A stretch of 64,000 nt of DNA, from positions 124,001 to 188,000 of the forward strand of contig BROI01000020.1 of NCBI GenBank assembly GCA_027923505.1, given 5' to 3'. Shown here piece after piece: positions 25,191 through 35,430 of the stretch. The notes beneath the pieces were generated by a model. That model was not told the DNA's origin. It saw only the letters and a list, made by a program, of their open reading frames with translations, and ran no database searches. How positions within the stretch are numbered: the first letter of the stretch is position 1; each line of letters begins with the position of its first letter. A program made the translations under genes and the position numbers. Source of the DNA: Mayamaea pseudoterrestris (Eukaryota > Bacillariophyta > Bacillariophyceae > Sellaphorales > Sellaphoraceae).

Positions 25191-25682
25191 TGTGCTCGTT
25201 GAGTCCTTTTGTCGTTTTATGCTTTGGCGACAGATTCGTTGTTGCCTCCATGGATGAGAACCGTCTTTGTTCGTCAATAACGCGCGATGCCTCGCCTGCC
25301 ATTACCTATGCGACGTCACGGAAACGCGCCGCACGCCGCTAGCAAGACCAACTCGCCAATCGTCCTGACTCTGGATGCAAAGTGGGCAGATTTTTTGAAA
25401 TGCTTTGTGTCACCAGCGAGCAATTGACCTGTCTGGCCTACCTGGATGGCTTGGTTTATACGCGTCTTCGCAAGACCCGCATAAAATTGGACGAAAGCAC
25501 ATAGAAAATATCGCATCGGTACTCGTCATTCGTTCGCTCATTGGAACAACATCCCATCCATCCGCCGATCGCCGACCTTGCTTGTTCACTCACCGAGTCG
25601 CTCCATAAATATATAAGCACTCGCACGGCGTGGCTCTCTTTAGAAGACAAATTGTTGCTCTTGTTGTTCATAGACAATATCC
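25191..25682. other. Divergent intergenic region
   Basis: Separates the P-loop NTPase gene (minus) from kinase-like copy B (plus). It contains the TATA-like box listed separately. No gene accepted. Confidence 0.5.
25605..25617 (+). promoter_or_regulatory. TATA-like box before kinase-like copy B
   Basis: ATAAATATATAAG lies 66 nt upstream of the ATG at 25683, a plausible distance for a core promoter with a short leader. Confidence 0.45.
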
Positions 25683-27422
25683 ATGCGATCACCGATTGGT
25701 CGTTCCTACAGCACCAACTCGGCCAATGTGGTACGCCACCGCCATGGCGTCTTGGACAGCGACATGGACGGCGCTGCACCTTTAAACAATCGGCCATTGA
25801 AACGAGGAATCCGCAAGGGTTTCGTTTCCACCAGCATTGGCGGAAGCAACGTGATTTACACGAAACTACTGCAAGCGCAACAATGGATGGACGAAACGAA
25901 ATCCAACCTTCAATTGGAGCTGTCGCGAGGATTGTTGACGAGAGAAACGTTGCTGCGCGTCGTGGCGCTGGCCGTCATATGCTTTACCCTACTGCGACTG
26001 TTGGTGAGATTCTTTCTCTACGCGGCAACACTCGACTCGCTAAACGAGCTTGCCATTTTGATACCAACACAACAAGAAATTCAATACAATGCACAGTATA
26101 ATTTGCAAGGAACATTTCCTGGCGACGCTACGAAACGAAACACTTTACCATGGATTGACGGACTCCCCTTTTTGCGTCGCAGCATTCGCACTCGCTACGG
26201 CACCATTCAGTACCATTCGCTATCATCGGAAGCCTTTGACATGGGCCGTCGCATTCGTCCTCACGACAATCTACTCGTTCACAACGAAACCTTGGCGCAA
26301 CTCGAATTCATGGACTTGCCCAACGAGTATCACGACGCCCGCGAAAAGGACTTGGGCAACTACGTGCACTACGACGAGCAAGATTACCCGGCGCGCCACG
26401 GCTGCTATAGACCCAAGTGGAGCTACGTGTACCAACCAACCTGCAACAGCTTTCACGAGGTGCAACTGGATCGTACGCCGAGTCGTCGCAACGCAGATTG
26501 GTACGTTGACTACATTTCGCACGGTTTCTTTCGTGAAACCTTTCTCATGCGGCGACAAGATGACGTCGACGTTGTCCTCAAAGTGCTGCGGCTGCACAAG
26601 AAAAAGAATGTCAATGCCTTTGTCATGCAGCAGGTGCAGATTGAAGCCGTCGTCATGGGTGAGTCCAGTGGATCGGGCTTGACCTTTAGAATTTACGGAC
26701 ACTGCGGCACATCCGTGTCGGTGGAGCGCGGCTACTTGATTCGAGATTCCATCTTTACGGAGGAACTGGTGGATCAGAATGATTTGGACCGTGAGCAAAT
26801 ACGTGGCGTCGTGCCGCGCAACAAGTTGACCAATGAGCAAAAGCTGCGCGTGGCATTGACCATGGCGAAAAGTTTGGCAGTGCTGCATGGTAACAAAAAA
26901 GGTGTCATTGCCAATGACGATGTGCAGATTGAGCAGTGGCTGCTGGATAGAAATGGAAATTTGAAGTTGAATGATTTCAACAATGCCGTCATTGTCAAGT
27001 GGTCGCCCGAGAAGAAGGACTACTGCATGTTTCGACGAAGCTTCAACTACATTTATCGCTCGCCCGAGGAAAATACATACCAGTGGACGAGTGAAGCATC
27101 CGATATTTACGCACTAGGAATGATTTACTACACGCTCATGACGGGGCTTGTGCCTTTTTACCAACATGAAGACTGGGACAAGGCATTGGCGGCACTGAAA
27201 CGAGGAGACAAGCCATATGTCGATCCTCGCTACGCCAATCACACTCTCATTGAGTGGGGACTGGTCAAGGTGATGAAGCCGTGCTGGAGCTTGCTTCCGC
27301 ATGAGCGACCAAGCATTTTCACCCTTGTCAAGCGACTTCGACAGCTGGTTAATATGTACGAAGAGAAATATCCGGGGACTAACATCAGTCAGGTTGATTT
27401 AAGAAACATTGGCTACATGTAA
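25683..27422 (+). CDS. Type II membrane kinase-like protein (NDFN family), copy B
   Basis: 579 aa, intronless paralogue of copy A. A signal anchor at about 90-112 (VVALAVICFTLLRLLVRFF) follows a basic N terminus, so the C-terminal domain should face the lumen or outside. The kinase-like domain spans about 270-560: an FRETFLMRR strand and VVLKVLRLHKK carrying the probable ATP-binding Lys, then VIANDDVQIEQW in place of the HRD loop, LNDFNNAVI in place of DFG, YRSPEE in the activation segment, and CWSLLPHERPS in the C lobe. The Asp of ND-D and of DFN remain, so metal binding is possible. It matches copy A along its whole length, most strongly in the C-terminal half; copy A has gained, or copy B lost, one intron. 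Substrates are unknown. Confidence 0.85.
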   Translation: MRSPIGRSYSTNSANVVRHRHGVLDSDMDGAAPLNNRPLKRGIRKGFVSTSIGGSNVIYTKLLQAQQWMDETKSNLQLELSRGLLTRETLLRVVALAVICFTLLRLLVRFFLYAATLDSLNELAILIPTQQEIQYNAQYNLQGTFPGDATKRNTLPWIDGLPFLRRSIRTRYGTIQYHSLSSEAFDMGRRIRPHDNLLVHNETLAQLEFMDLPNEYHDAREKDLGNYVHYDEQDYPARHGCYRPKWSYVYQPTCNSFHEVQLDRTPSRRNADWYVDYISHGFFRETFLMRRQDDVDVVLKVLRLHKKKNVNAFVMQQVQIEAVVMGESSGSGLTFRIYGHCGTSVSVERGYLIRDSIFTEELVDQNDLDREQIRGVVPRNKLTNEQKLRVALTMAKSLAVLHGNKKGVIANDDVQIEQWLLDRNGNLKLNDFNNAVIVKWSPEKKDYCMFRRSFNYIYRSPEENTYQWTSEASDIYALGMIYYTLMTGLVPFYQHEDWDKALAALKRGDKPYVDPRYANHTLIEWGLVKVMKPCWSLLPHERPSIFTLVKRLRQLVNMYEEKYPGTNISQVDLRNIGYM

Positions 27423-28420
27423 GCTGGGCGAGGCTGCGGTCGGCTTGACAAACAATAACCAAGTGCTCGGCATTCAGCACGAGCCCAATTGAGAGCGCTG
27501 CTTGGCGCATCGAACCCATTGTTATAGTTGAAATCTTGCTCATGCCGAAACGGTTGTCACTTTCGACCAACGCGTGCTTAGTAAGGCACTCATCGAAGCT
27601 ACTAGTTTTCGACTTCAACCATCGGCTTAAAATTTAATCAGAATATCTGATTTTGCATCGTAAACTGTGATCCCAGGGTGTGATATTGCAGCGTATACTG
27701 TTAGCCCAGGGCGATTAAAAATACAATGAACGAAGACGATCACGGCGAGCATGTAGCTGCAAATTTAGCTACCGTATCAATGACTGGCGAAGTCAGCTAT
27801 TGCAGACTGACGAAGCACCGATAGTCGATACAATTGTACATTGTCGTACTGTTCAGGCTGTTAAAGAGCCATACTATTCATTTCTAAGGCAGGTGATTGT
27901 TTCTTTTGTGTCCAATGAGGGCTGGATATGAGCGATCTTATCTCGACAGCATGCAGCTTCAAAGGACTACCGTAGCTTGAGTACTCCCAGAAGATCAATG
28001 CTTTTCATGGCCCTACTATGCGCAGCATTGCAAGAATGAGTTTTGCGTTTACTGTTACTATCTTGCGAATGATGAAGGAGGATTGACAGTACGTTTCAGC
28101 TATGGTCGCACAGGTACACGGCGCAACCTCCGGACCTGAATTGTTCTGTACTCCTCTTCGCTCGTTTTTCATGAATCCGGGCGCACATGGCCTTCGTTCC
28201 GGCATTTTCCGGTTCCGGAACTTCCTGGGGCAATACACAGCAAGAGTCATGGACGACTTTGATTGGCTGAAGCATGTCCGGTACTGGTGCGACACGGCGT
28301 TCGTTTCCGCTGCGTTCGCGAGTTTCGGACCACCTCCGATCCAACAAAGCGGTCACAACATCATCACAACCCATCACAACTTGCAACAGCGTCAATAGAC
28401 TCTAGCAAACGGGCATTATC
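27423..28420. other. 1-kb intergenic region with a two-copy 33-nt repeat
   Basis: No gene accepted. Two diverged copies of a 33-nt unit lie at 27655-27687 and 27688-27720 (core GTA.ACTGT..(T/G)CCCAGGG). Short frames at 28102-28398 lack family resemblance. Confidence 0.55.
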
Positions 28421-29569
28421 ATGGTGCTCCAAGAGTCTGGAAGCTCCACTGATACGCTTGTCAGCCTGCCAAGAGTAAAGCAGCAGCTTCGAAAGACTGT
28501 GGCGACGCAGCAATGGCCTGCACTTGAATTCCGGCAAACCATGATCAATCTTCCGGAGCTGGATTCGTTCGATGATGACGAGTCTTGGAATAGCTGTCTG
28601 GACGACGACGAGCAAACTATTACGCAATTCATGTACCTGCCAACAATCGGTTCGGTGGATGAACATTTACCAAGTGTCTTTTTGGATGCTCGCGACGAGC
28701 TCTTGCTGCAGAAACCGGTCGTTTACTCCAAATCGACCACGAGTGAACGCCTCTTGTACGTTTGTCAAGGCGAAGTCGCTCACGCATTGCCAATGCAATG
28801 CGATGTCTTGTTGACGGACAAGGCCACCACCTGCCACATGCTGGCGCTGCGCAGCGAGTCGATGTCGGGGGCGCTGCCACTCACCAGCTTGACGCACATT
28901 GACGGCACGCAATATTCCAACTGCCTGTGTGAAATGTTTCAGAAGCACTCGAAACATCACGGAGATGGAAAGTTTCGACTTTCTGTGCATATTGTTGGCG
29001 GGTTCAATGACGAGAAGGAGACGTCTCGCAAGCTGTCAAGCTGGCTGCTTCAATTGATTGCAAACATTGCCCAGGAGCATTCCGAGTCCATGAACATGGT
29101 GCTTCAGACTTGCTCTATTAGCAGTTTGAACGATGATGGACATGGCAGTCCACTAGGGCGCGGACTTGCCATTTCGACCAAGACTGGAAACGTTTGGCTG
29201 GCACAATGCACTGATCATGTTGCAGGCCCACTTCGCAGCCTTCGAACGGCGCGGCTGCTGGAAAGTCAAACGACTCTGATCTGCGTTCATTCGGAAACCT
29301 CCAACGGCTTGGTGATTCCTGCCTTTACCTACAGCGTTCCGCAAGCCGACATTAATTTCTTGCTGTCACTCCCCGATCAAGTCTTGCTGCAGTACACGAG
29401 CACGTCGCCTCACTGCGAGGACGAGGATTTTTGCGCAGGCATGCGCGCCACCTTGGAGTGGGTACGAGACGTTCCGCACACTAGTGTCTTTTGTAAAAGT
29501 GATTTGCGTTTCAAGCGCGTGGGCAGCAGCAACCAGTGGAAGTCCGTTTGCGGCCGATTTTTGTGCTAG
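28421..29569 (+). CDS. NTAN1: Protein N-terminal asparagine amidohydrolase
   Basis: Converts N-terminal Asn of proteins to Asp, a tertiary-to-secondary destabilising step of the Arg/N-degron pathway. 382 aa from an ATG with A at -3 (atcatgg). The catalytic Cys is C138 in the conserved TTCHMLALR. Other NTAN1 blocks are present: LLYVCQGE, SLTHIDG, LSVHIVGGFNDEKETS.KL, GLAISTKTG, YTSTSPHCEDEDF. It is about 70 residues longer than human NTAN1, mostly in the N-terminal 100 residues, which are acidic and not conserved. It pairs in function with the ubiquitin system but has no operon-like link to it here. The match is confident. Confidence 0.93.
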   Translation: MVLQESGSSTDTLVSLPRVKQQLRKTVATQQWPALEFRQTMINLPELDSFDDDESWNSCLDDDEQTITQFMYLPTIGSVDEHLPSVFLDARDELLLQKPVVYSKSTTSERLLYVCQGEVAHALPMQCDVLLTDKATTCHMLALRSESMSGALPLTSLTHIDGTQYSNCLCEMFQKHSKHHGDGKFRLSVHIVGGFNDEKETSRKLSSWLLQLIANIAQEHSESMNMVLQTCSISSLNDDGHGSPLGRGLAISTKTGNVWLAQCTDHVAGPLRSLRTARLLESQTTLICVHSETSNGLVIPAFTYSVPQADINFLLSLPDQVLLQYTSTSPHCEDEDFCAGMRATLEWVRDVPHTSVFCKSDLRFKRVGSSNQWKSVCGRFLC

Positions 29570-30066
29570 TGGCGTCGCATTGGCGACCTCTAATTTTGAT
29601 TTTTGATTATTATTTAAACAGTTTTGAAACGACACGGGTTCTTAAGTGCCCAATTACAAGAGAATTAAGGTCCTAGGCCAAGGTAGAACAAACTCTCGAA
29701 TAGTTTTCTTGTCGGCGAGGGCTTGATTTTACTGTCAGTTCCATACTAAAACCACCAACCGTGTGAACGCAACGCCTGCCAGCGTCTCCTCCTTCTCTCG
29801 CTCTCGCAGCTTTGTGATCAAGAGCCAAGGTTGATGAAGAGGACGTATATCTTTGTCTTGCTAACAATGCTGCGTTGCATTTTCTTTTCATTAAGAATTC
29901 AAGACGTTTACGATCCCAGAATAGACGAGAACGTGTCGCTGTCGTGCATTTGCGAGATATTTAGCTTCGCAACAAATCGGATCTCGTGCAGAAATCGATT
30001 ACAGTTAACACAAATACCTACCTCTATCGAAAAAAGTCTTCCGTTCCTGCGTCTTTATCCTCAGTC
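29570..30066. other. Intergenic, nothing recognised
   Basis: Between NTAN1 and the small secreted protein. The frame of the next gene extends upstream to 29986, but the added residues disturb the signal peptide, so it is treated as leader. Confidence 0.5.
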
Positions 30067-30531
30067 ATGACGCTCATCAAACAAAGCCTCTGCATTCTTG
30101 CCTTGCTGGTCATTAGTTCGCTCGCGGCTGCGAAATGCGGAGACAACTGGCGCGAGATTCGCACGCGCCTCGCCAACTCCAAGCGTCGCTGGGCGCGCAT
30201 GGCGCCGTCGCCAAGCTGCTACAACATGACGATTGAAAAACAATGCTTTTGTCCAGCTGAGTATATCGGTCCTCACGATTTGCAAATCGTCAAGGGGAAG
30301 ATCCAAAATACTACCATGTACACCCAGGATTTGCCGACGGTCAATGGGTTGTTCAATTTGGTCAAGAAGTACTGCGTCAAGAATTGCCCCAAATCTGGTG
30401 CGGAGGTTTGCAAAGTTCGCTTTGATGGCGTCTACGGATATGTTAAGGAGCTTGAGGTTGACATCTCGACGCAAATTATAGATGAGGAGATTCGCTACTA
30501 TGTCACAGACTTGAACTTTTGCAAAAAATAG
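30067..30531 (+). CDS. Small secreted protein, DUF6174-like
   Basis: 154 aa. The ATG at 30067 gives a textbook signal peptide (MTLIKQSLCILALLVISSLAAA). The mature protein opens with CGDNWREI and has the pattern of DUF6174: a Trp-containing helix (RRWARM), then Y.M..E..CFC, then a strand region ending with VRFDGVYGYVKELEVD. About eight Cys in the mature part suggest disulfides. Function of this family is unknown. The frame opens earlier with an ATG at 29986, but that start would bury the signal sequence. The family call is by eye and moderate. Confidence 0.65.
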   Translation: MTLIKQSLCILALLVISSLAAAKCGDNWREIRTRLANSKRRWARMAPSPSCYNMTIEKQCFCPAEYIGPHDLQIVKGKIQNTTMYTQDLPTVNGLFNLVKKYCVKNCPKSGAEVCKVRFDGVYGYVKELEVDISTQIIDEEIRYYVTDLNFCKK

Positions 30532-30936
30532 ATTTGATCAATGATGGAGGGAGCGGTGCACCTATACAACAAGAAGCAGAATCTATAATACATACTTGTA
30601 AGCCCATTCGTTCAATGATCTTCTAATAGTACTTTTGGTCTTCCTCTCAGCTGTTCATGCGATACACTACGTACCGGTAGATTGACCCTACGTACAACTC
30701 GAACCATTTGGTCCTTCCCAACCAGCGCCCCAGCAAACCCATTCAGCGATCAATAAACGTATTTGAGCTAGTTTGTTATTTAGGAATTTTAGAGCGATGC
30801 AGGGAATTTGTTATCTTTTCCAACCAATGCATTCCAAAGCACACCTTGAAGGAATACAGTACTGCGCCCCAAAGCGCAAAACTTTACTGCTAGTATACAT
30901 TTATATACTCAAGCTAAATCATGATCGCAGCCAAGA
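30532..30936. other. Intergenic, one TACCGGTA palindrome
   Basis: Convergent spacer between the small secreted protein and the hydroxylase gene. TACCGGTA occurs at 30672-30679. No gene accepted. Confidence 0.5.
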
Positions 30937-32892
30937 TCAGTTGATCACTGGCTCCCAAACCCAAAGGTTTGCTAGGAACTATGCGTTGAGTTGCAGCAGA
31001 AGAATGAGAGTGAGGACGAGTCAAGTATTCGCTCAATCAAGCAAGCACAACCAGCAATGCTCTTGCAGCAGCACACGTATTACACTTACCTTTTCTCCCT
31101 TGGTAACTGGCTGTCCCGAATGCTGCGACAAGTCGTCAACGTTTCCGTCCGGTAGAACATTGTAAAAGAGTATTGCCGTGCCCTTTTTTGGTTCAATGGT
31201 GATGCCGTCATGGAAGTTAGCATTGGTGGCTCGCGGAAACCGCGTTTCGCCTCCCTCAAAGTTATCATTCAAGTACAGCAAGAGCGTGGCGAACCGCGTC
31301 GGCTGCATGCGATGCTTTTGCGACGGATATACAAAGTCGTGATGCGGAGCATACTCCTCGTTCTCCTTGTATCGCACCACTTGCAGTGACTCGGCAATGG
31401 AGTGGTGATTGGCATGCACGTCGTCATCCATGGGCGCCTGCAGGAGCGACTGGTCAATCTGCAGCACCTTGGCGGCGCGCTCGTAAATGCGATTCGTCAA
31501 GTCCGTCGTGGCGCGCTCGAGCCACGTATTCGTGGAGGACCTTGTCGATAGGTCGCGCTGATGCCGCACCAAGCTTCCAGAGTAGACAGTCGATGCCTGC
31601 ATGTCATGCGTAAGTGCCAGCTTGACTAGCTCGTCGCACTCTTCGGAAGTCAGAAAGTTCTTGATGGAAAAGACTCGCGGTTCAACCGATTCCGTTTTCA
31701 ACGTCAAGTCAGAATCTGGAATCGCTTGCACTTGTCCAAAGTGCGACGCCTGCCACATGAAATACTGGGGATATGGTCGCGGAAACTGTGCCAGCCATGG
31801 TCGTCGGGCATGAATTAGATAAGACGTGGCAAACTCCTTGGTGAGCAGCTGCATTTGATACAAGTAAAGGTCAGTTTCACTCCAGTCCTCGGGCGACTCG
31901 TTTGGATTCTCATAATATACCAAGCAATCATCCGCTGTCAGTGTCCATCTTGCCAATGCATGTGACGAGTCATGAACAGGCGTCAAACTAAAGGATTGTC
32001 CAGGCGTCGTGGCCGTTCCAAGCGATTCAAACGGAGCAATTTCGCCAACCAATTTGCGTTCCACACTGCCGTCCCAAAAGAGTAGCAAGGGTTGCGGCGA
32101 TATGTTAAAGAACTTGGCGGCAAAGCCTGTAAATGTCAAATGTGCAGGTTGTAGTTTGGCTTGTCGCTTGTGATTGACAAAGGAAAGGCTTGTCGAAGTA
32201 GCTCCATGATCCAAATACATGCTTTCCAACGTCGGCGACTGGTAGTATCGAGCATGACCCTTGAGTAGATTCACTCCATCATTCACTTGCTGCTTCAAAC
32301 AAGCAATCTCCGAGTCTCGCTCGTCTGAATGCTCCAAGGCTTCCGACGCCAAGTCTTGATTGTCTAGTAAAAGAACGTGACTGTAGTCGTCATCCTGCAT
32401 GAAATCAGCGGCATAATGAAGAATCATGGCTGGTAGCAAGCTCTTGGGGACTGTGAATTCAAATGACACCAATGTAGATTCACGCTTTGCTAAAAGTTCG
32501 CCATCAGCATCTGCTGGAGTATTGCAAAAGGTAATATTTGCCGTTCGCTGATAGGATTTTAAATGCGTATGCATCCGATCAAATAACACGGCAGTAGGAG
32601 CAAGTACATCTGACTCGGCTGCAGGACCATTGAGCTGCTGATAGCAGGCATAGACGATTGTCGCTAGGATGGCTACCAAGATGGCGCATACATGTTGCTT
32701 CCACGCCGCTCGCAGCGACTCGAGCAAAGTGAACTCGTCGTCGTCGTCATCGTCTTGATCGCATGTAACGCCCTTTCGATCAACTAAATACTCCCATTCA
32801 TCATCGCTGCCTTCACTTTGGTCGTCAAAGGCCGATGAGTCTTTGCTGCTACTCGTTGTGGCGGGAGAGCCGTTCGTCGTGGTGAGCGCCAT
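30937..32892 (-). CDS. Membrane-anchored prolyl 4-hydroxylase-like 2-oxoglutarate dioxygenase
   Basis: Fe(II)/2-oxoglutarate-dependent hydroxylase of the P4H alpha type, expected to hydroxylate Pro (or possibly Lys) in secretory proteins in the ER/Golgi lumen. Exon 1 is 32892-31090; a 111-nt intron (GTAAGT...CATAG) precedes a tiny last exon 30978-30937 coding 13 residues that end in LWVWEPVIN, the usual C-terminal strand of the family. Total 614 aa. Acidic cytosolic N terminus, single membrane helix about 67-84, a long middle region of unknown role, catalytic domain about 420-614. Metal ligands H517, D519 and H591 and the 2-oxoglutarate-binding K601 are all present, so it looks active. It is the first of several minus-strand secretory genes that include two Lys-rich proteins. 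Confidence 0.9.
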
Positions 32893-33616
32893 GGTGAAAT
32901 TGACTGTGAGTGATTTGCAACGAGGAAGCCAAACCTCGTCGATGGATGCGCGTCAGCCACGCTGATCAACGGATATTTTTCACCGGCACGCGCGCCAGGG
33001 TGGTTTCGACTTGCTCACTATTTCCATTGCATTGCGCTCACATCCCTCCCCATTCAATGGGCTGCTTCCTGCATCTTAATAAGCGTCGTCGACGTCTTCA
33101 TTGGCGTCGCGTCGTCGTCGATACATAATCCACTCAAAACAATGCCACCAAGCGCCAGTGCCTCAACTCCTTGCAGCAGCCAGCAAGCACGTCAACAGAC
33201 GGCAGATGGCACGCACAAAGCGATATGCGAGGAAATCTGCAAGTTAAGCAACATAGATCAGAGCTGTAAAGTAGACTGATCACTTGCGTTATATTACGTG
33301 CTGAGTCGTGCTCTCACGCAGCATCGCTGGACGATGTCAAGAGACATGGACTCTTGGAACCACGACTGTTGTCGCATGTTGTTAATTACTTTTGATGCAG
33401 TATCAGCAGCTGGACGAGCAATGTACGTAAGTAAATAGGAGATAGCATTCACGATAGTAACAAAAAGACAAACATTAATAAAGGTGCATCTACTCGTCGT
33501 AACTACTATCAGTCATTCGAGCAAGCTTCACTGCAGAAACCCGTGCCCAAAGTTGCCTGAAATTACGCGCAGATGCGTATATGCGAATATATTCAATTAA
33601 GCAAACAAGCCAGTTC
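32893..33616. other. Intergenic, nothing recognised
   Basis: Upstream region of the hydroxylase and 3' flank of the first Lys-rich gene. No gene or repeat accepted. Confidence 0.5.
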
Positions 33617-34483
33617 TTATTGAAGACTTAGCAGAGTGCGACCATCAGTTTTCGGTGCCTTGCTGCCTTTCGGTCCCTTGCTGCCTTTTGGTCCCTTGCT
33701 GCCCTTTGATTTCTTGCCTTTTGGCCCCTTTGTTCCCTTCGGTCCTTTCGTGCTCTTGGCTTTTGGCGCCTTTGTAGCCTTGGCAGCTGCGTCCCCTCCA
33801 GTTGCAACGGGCATGCGACGTCTCAAATCCCGAACTCCAAACTCGGGTGCCTTAGATCCTTTTGGTCCCTTGCTGCCCTTTGATTTCTTGGTGCCTTTCG
33901 ACTTCTTGCTTCCCTTTGGACCTTTCGTGCCCTTTGGTCCCTTCGTGCCCTTGGTCTTAGGAGCTTTCGTAGTTTTGGGAGCTTTCGTCTTAGCAGCTGC
34001 ATCGCCTCCGGCCTTACTAGCGATTGGCATGCGTCGTCTCAAGTCGCGACGAGCAAGGGTAGGTGCATCGTTTTTCGGCGATTTGGGGCTCTTTGGCGAT
34101 TTGGTACCCTTTGGTCCCTTGCTGCCTTTTACTTTACTGCCCTTTGGTCCCTTGCTGCCCTTTGATTTTGGTGCTTTGGTACCTTTTGGGCCCTTAGTGC
34201 CTTTAGGTGCCTTCGGTGCCTTCGTTCCCTTCGTCTTTCCTTTAGTAGCCTTGGCGACTTGCATGCGTCGCAAGTCGCGGCTCTGACGGAACTCGCTCAT
34301 GTCCACATGGTCGACCGCATCGTTTGAAACAGAAATACCTGCGTTGATGAGCTGCGTTGTTGCAAGTGATGTCGAGGTGCCAGTTTCAGCTGAGGTGAAG
34401 AACAGTTTGGCGTCGAACGAAAGGAACAGACTCAGTATCGCCGCAGCGACGGCGAGTTTGGATGGAAGGGGTCGCGAGTTCAT
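33617..34483 (-). CDS. Silaffin-like secreted Lys-rich protein A
   Basis: 288 aa. The frame opens further upstream (34708), but the ATG at 34483 gives a signal peptide (AVAAAILSLFLSF). After about residue 78 the protein consists of three blocks of K-x-x-K repeats (KGS, KGP, KGT, KAP) with Lys strictly every third residue over long stretches, also readable as collagen-like Gly-X-Lys. Blocks are separated by near-identical spacers RDLRRRMPxA..GGDAAAK; R-x-L sites are at R69, R146, R218 and R282. K-x-x-K clusters and R-x-L processing sites are established hallmarks of Thalassiosira silaffins and cingulins. A role in silica deposition is inference. Low complexity makes ordinary homology search weak. 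Confidence 0.85.
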   Translation of the reverse strand: MNSRPLPSKLAVAAAILSLFLSFDAKLFFTSAETGTSTSLATTQLINAGISVSNDAVDHVDMSEFRQSRDLRRMQVAKATKGKTKGTKAPKAPKGTKGPKGTKAPKSKGSKGPKGSKVKGSKGPKGTKSPKSPKSPKNDAPTLARRDLRRRMPIASKAGGDAAAKTKAPKTTKAPKTKGTKGPKGTKGPKGSKKSKGTKKSKGSKGPKGSKAPEFGVRDLRRRMPVATGGDAAAKATKAPKAKSTKGPKGTKGPKGKKSKGSKGPKGSKGPKGSKAPKTDGRTLLSLQ

Positions 34484-35430
34484 GGTTAACGTTGACGGTC
34501 TGTAATTTCTTTCTTCACGAACTCTGCAACACACAAGCAAAGTAGCAGCGTGAGGATGTATAGAAGAGGATTGCGTGTACCTGCGAGCCTTTGTATATGA
34601 ACAGATACGGCGGAACGGATCCAATTTGCGATGAAACGCTTGCATCGAATAGAAGTCGGCGATGAACACGAGCTCGCCTCGCGCGCTACGACATCGCGGA
34701 TTGGCCAACGGAGGGAATCTTCAAGTTGTGAGTCATTTCTGCGTCACAAGAACTAAGTAACCGACTGATTTCACAGCATGAACTCGCTAATATGCGCACA
34801 AACGCTGCAGCGTGTTCACAGCGGAGAATAGCGAATGACTCATGACTGGCGTGGCAGCTACAGTACGACGAGTACAGTTACGGTAACAGTGAATGTGGAG
34901 TACGAGTAAACCGAAATCCAGGAGGATCATTAGTAACAAAAGCTACCTACACTACACCACTTGTACTTGGCGAGGTACAACTCCAACATAGGAGTATTAT
35001 ATAAGTAGTGGCGACTTCTGCGGCATTACATAAAGTCGTGAGAGTAGGGAGTAGGTTCAAGATGAAGTTGTCGTCGTTGCGGGCACTCCATTGAAGGACT
35101 GCAAGATTATGGCAGAGCCACGCAACGTTCCTACGAGTAGCAAACAACGCATGAGTAAAGCCAACATTTTCCAAAGGGACCATGGCTACAGCTATGATCT
35201 ACATACGCATAACACAGAAGTAGTATTATAATTCGCTCATCGTCGACTCGCATTCGCATTCGACATCACAATTATTTTTCGCTGCTACATTGAACATAGC
35301 AATGGATCAAACGATTAAAATGATAGTATGCTAAACATGAACATTACAGGATGCGATATATGTAGTGAAATAAGTCGCCTGGAGCCTGTGCTCCACCAGC
35401 GAGCGGCTTGATGCTTGTCAAGCACCTCCC
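34484..35430. other. Intergenic between the two Lys-rich genes
   Basis: No gene accepted. 34860-34990 is dense in AGTAC/GTACGA words of unknown meaning. This is the candidate promoter of Lys-rich protein A and, if the two genes are co-regulated, worth comparing with 35935-36350. Confidence 0.5.

Noticed and set aside
26271-26888. 205-aa minus-strand frame inside kinase-like copy B
   Set aside because: Antisense shadow; the plus frame has kinase-like motifs and a paralogue.
28102-28398. 98-aa frame just upstream of NTAN1
   Set aside because: No homology, and it ends shortly before the NTAN1 start; more likely leader or spacer.
33636-34286. 216-aa plus-strand frame made of LPFGP repeats
   Set aside because: It is the antisense of the KGSK/KGP codons of silaffin-like protein A; the minus strand has the signal peptide and start.
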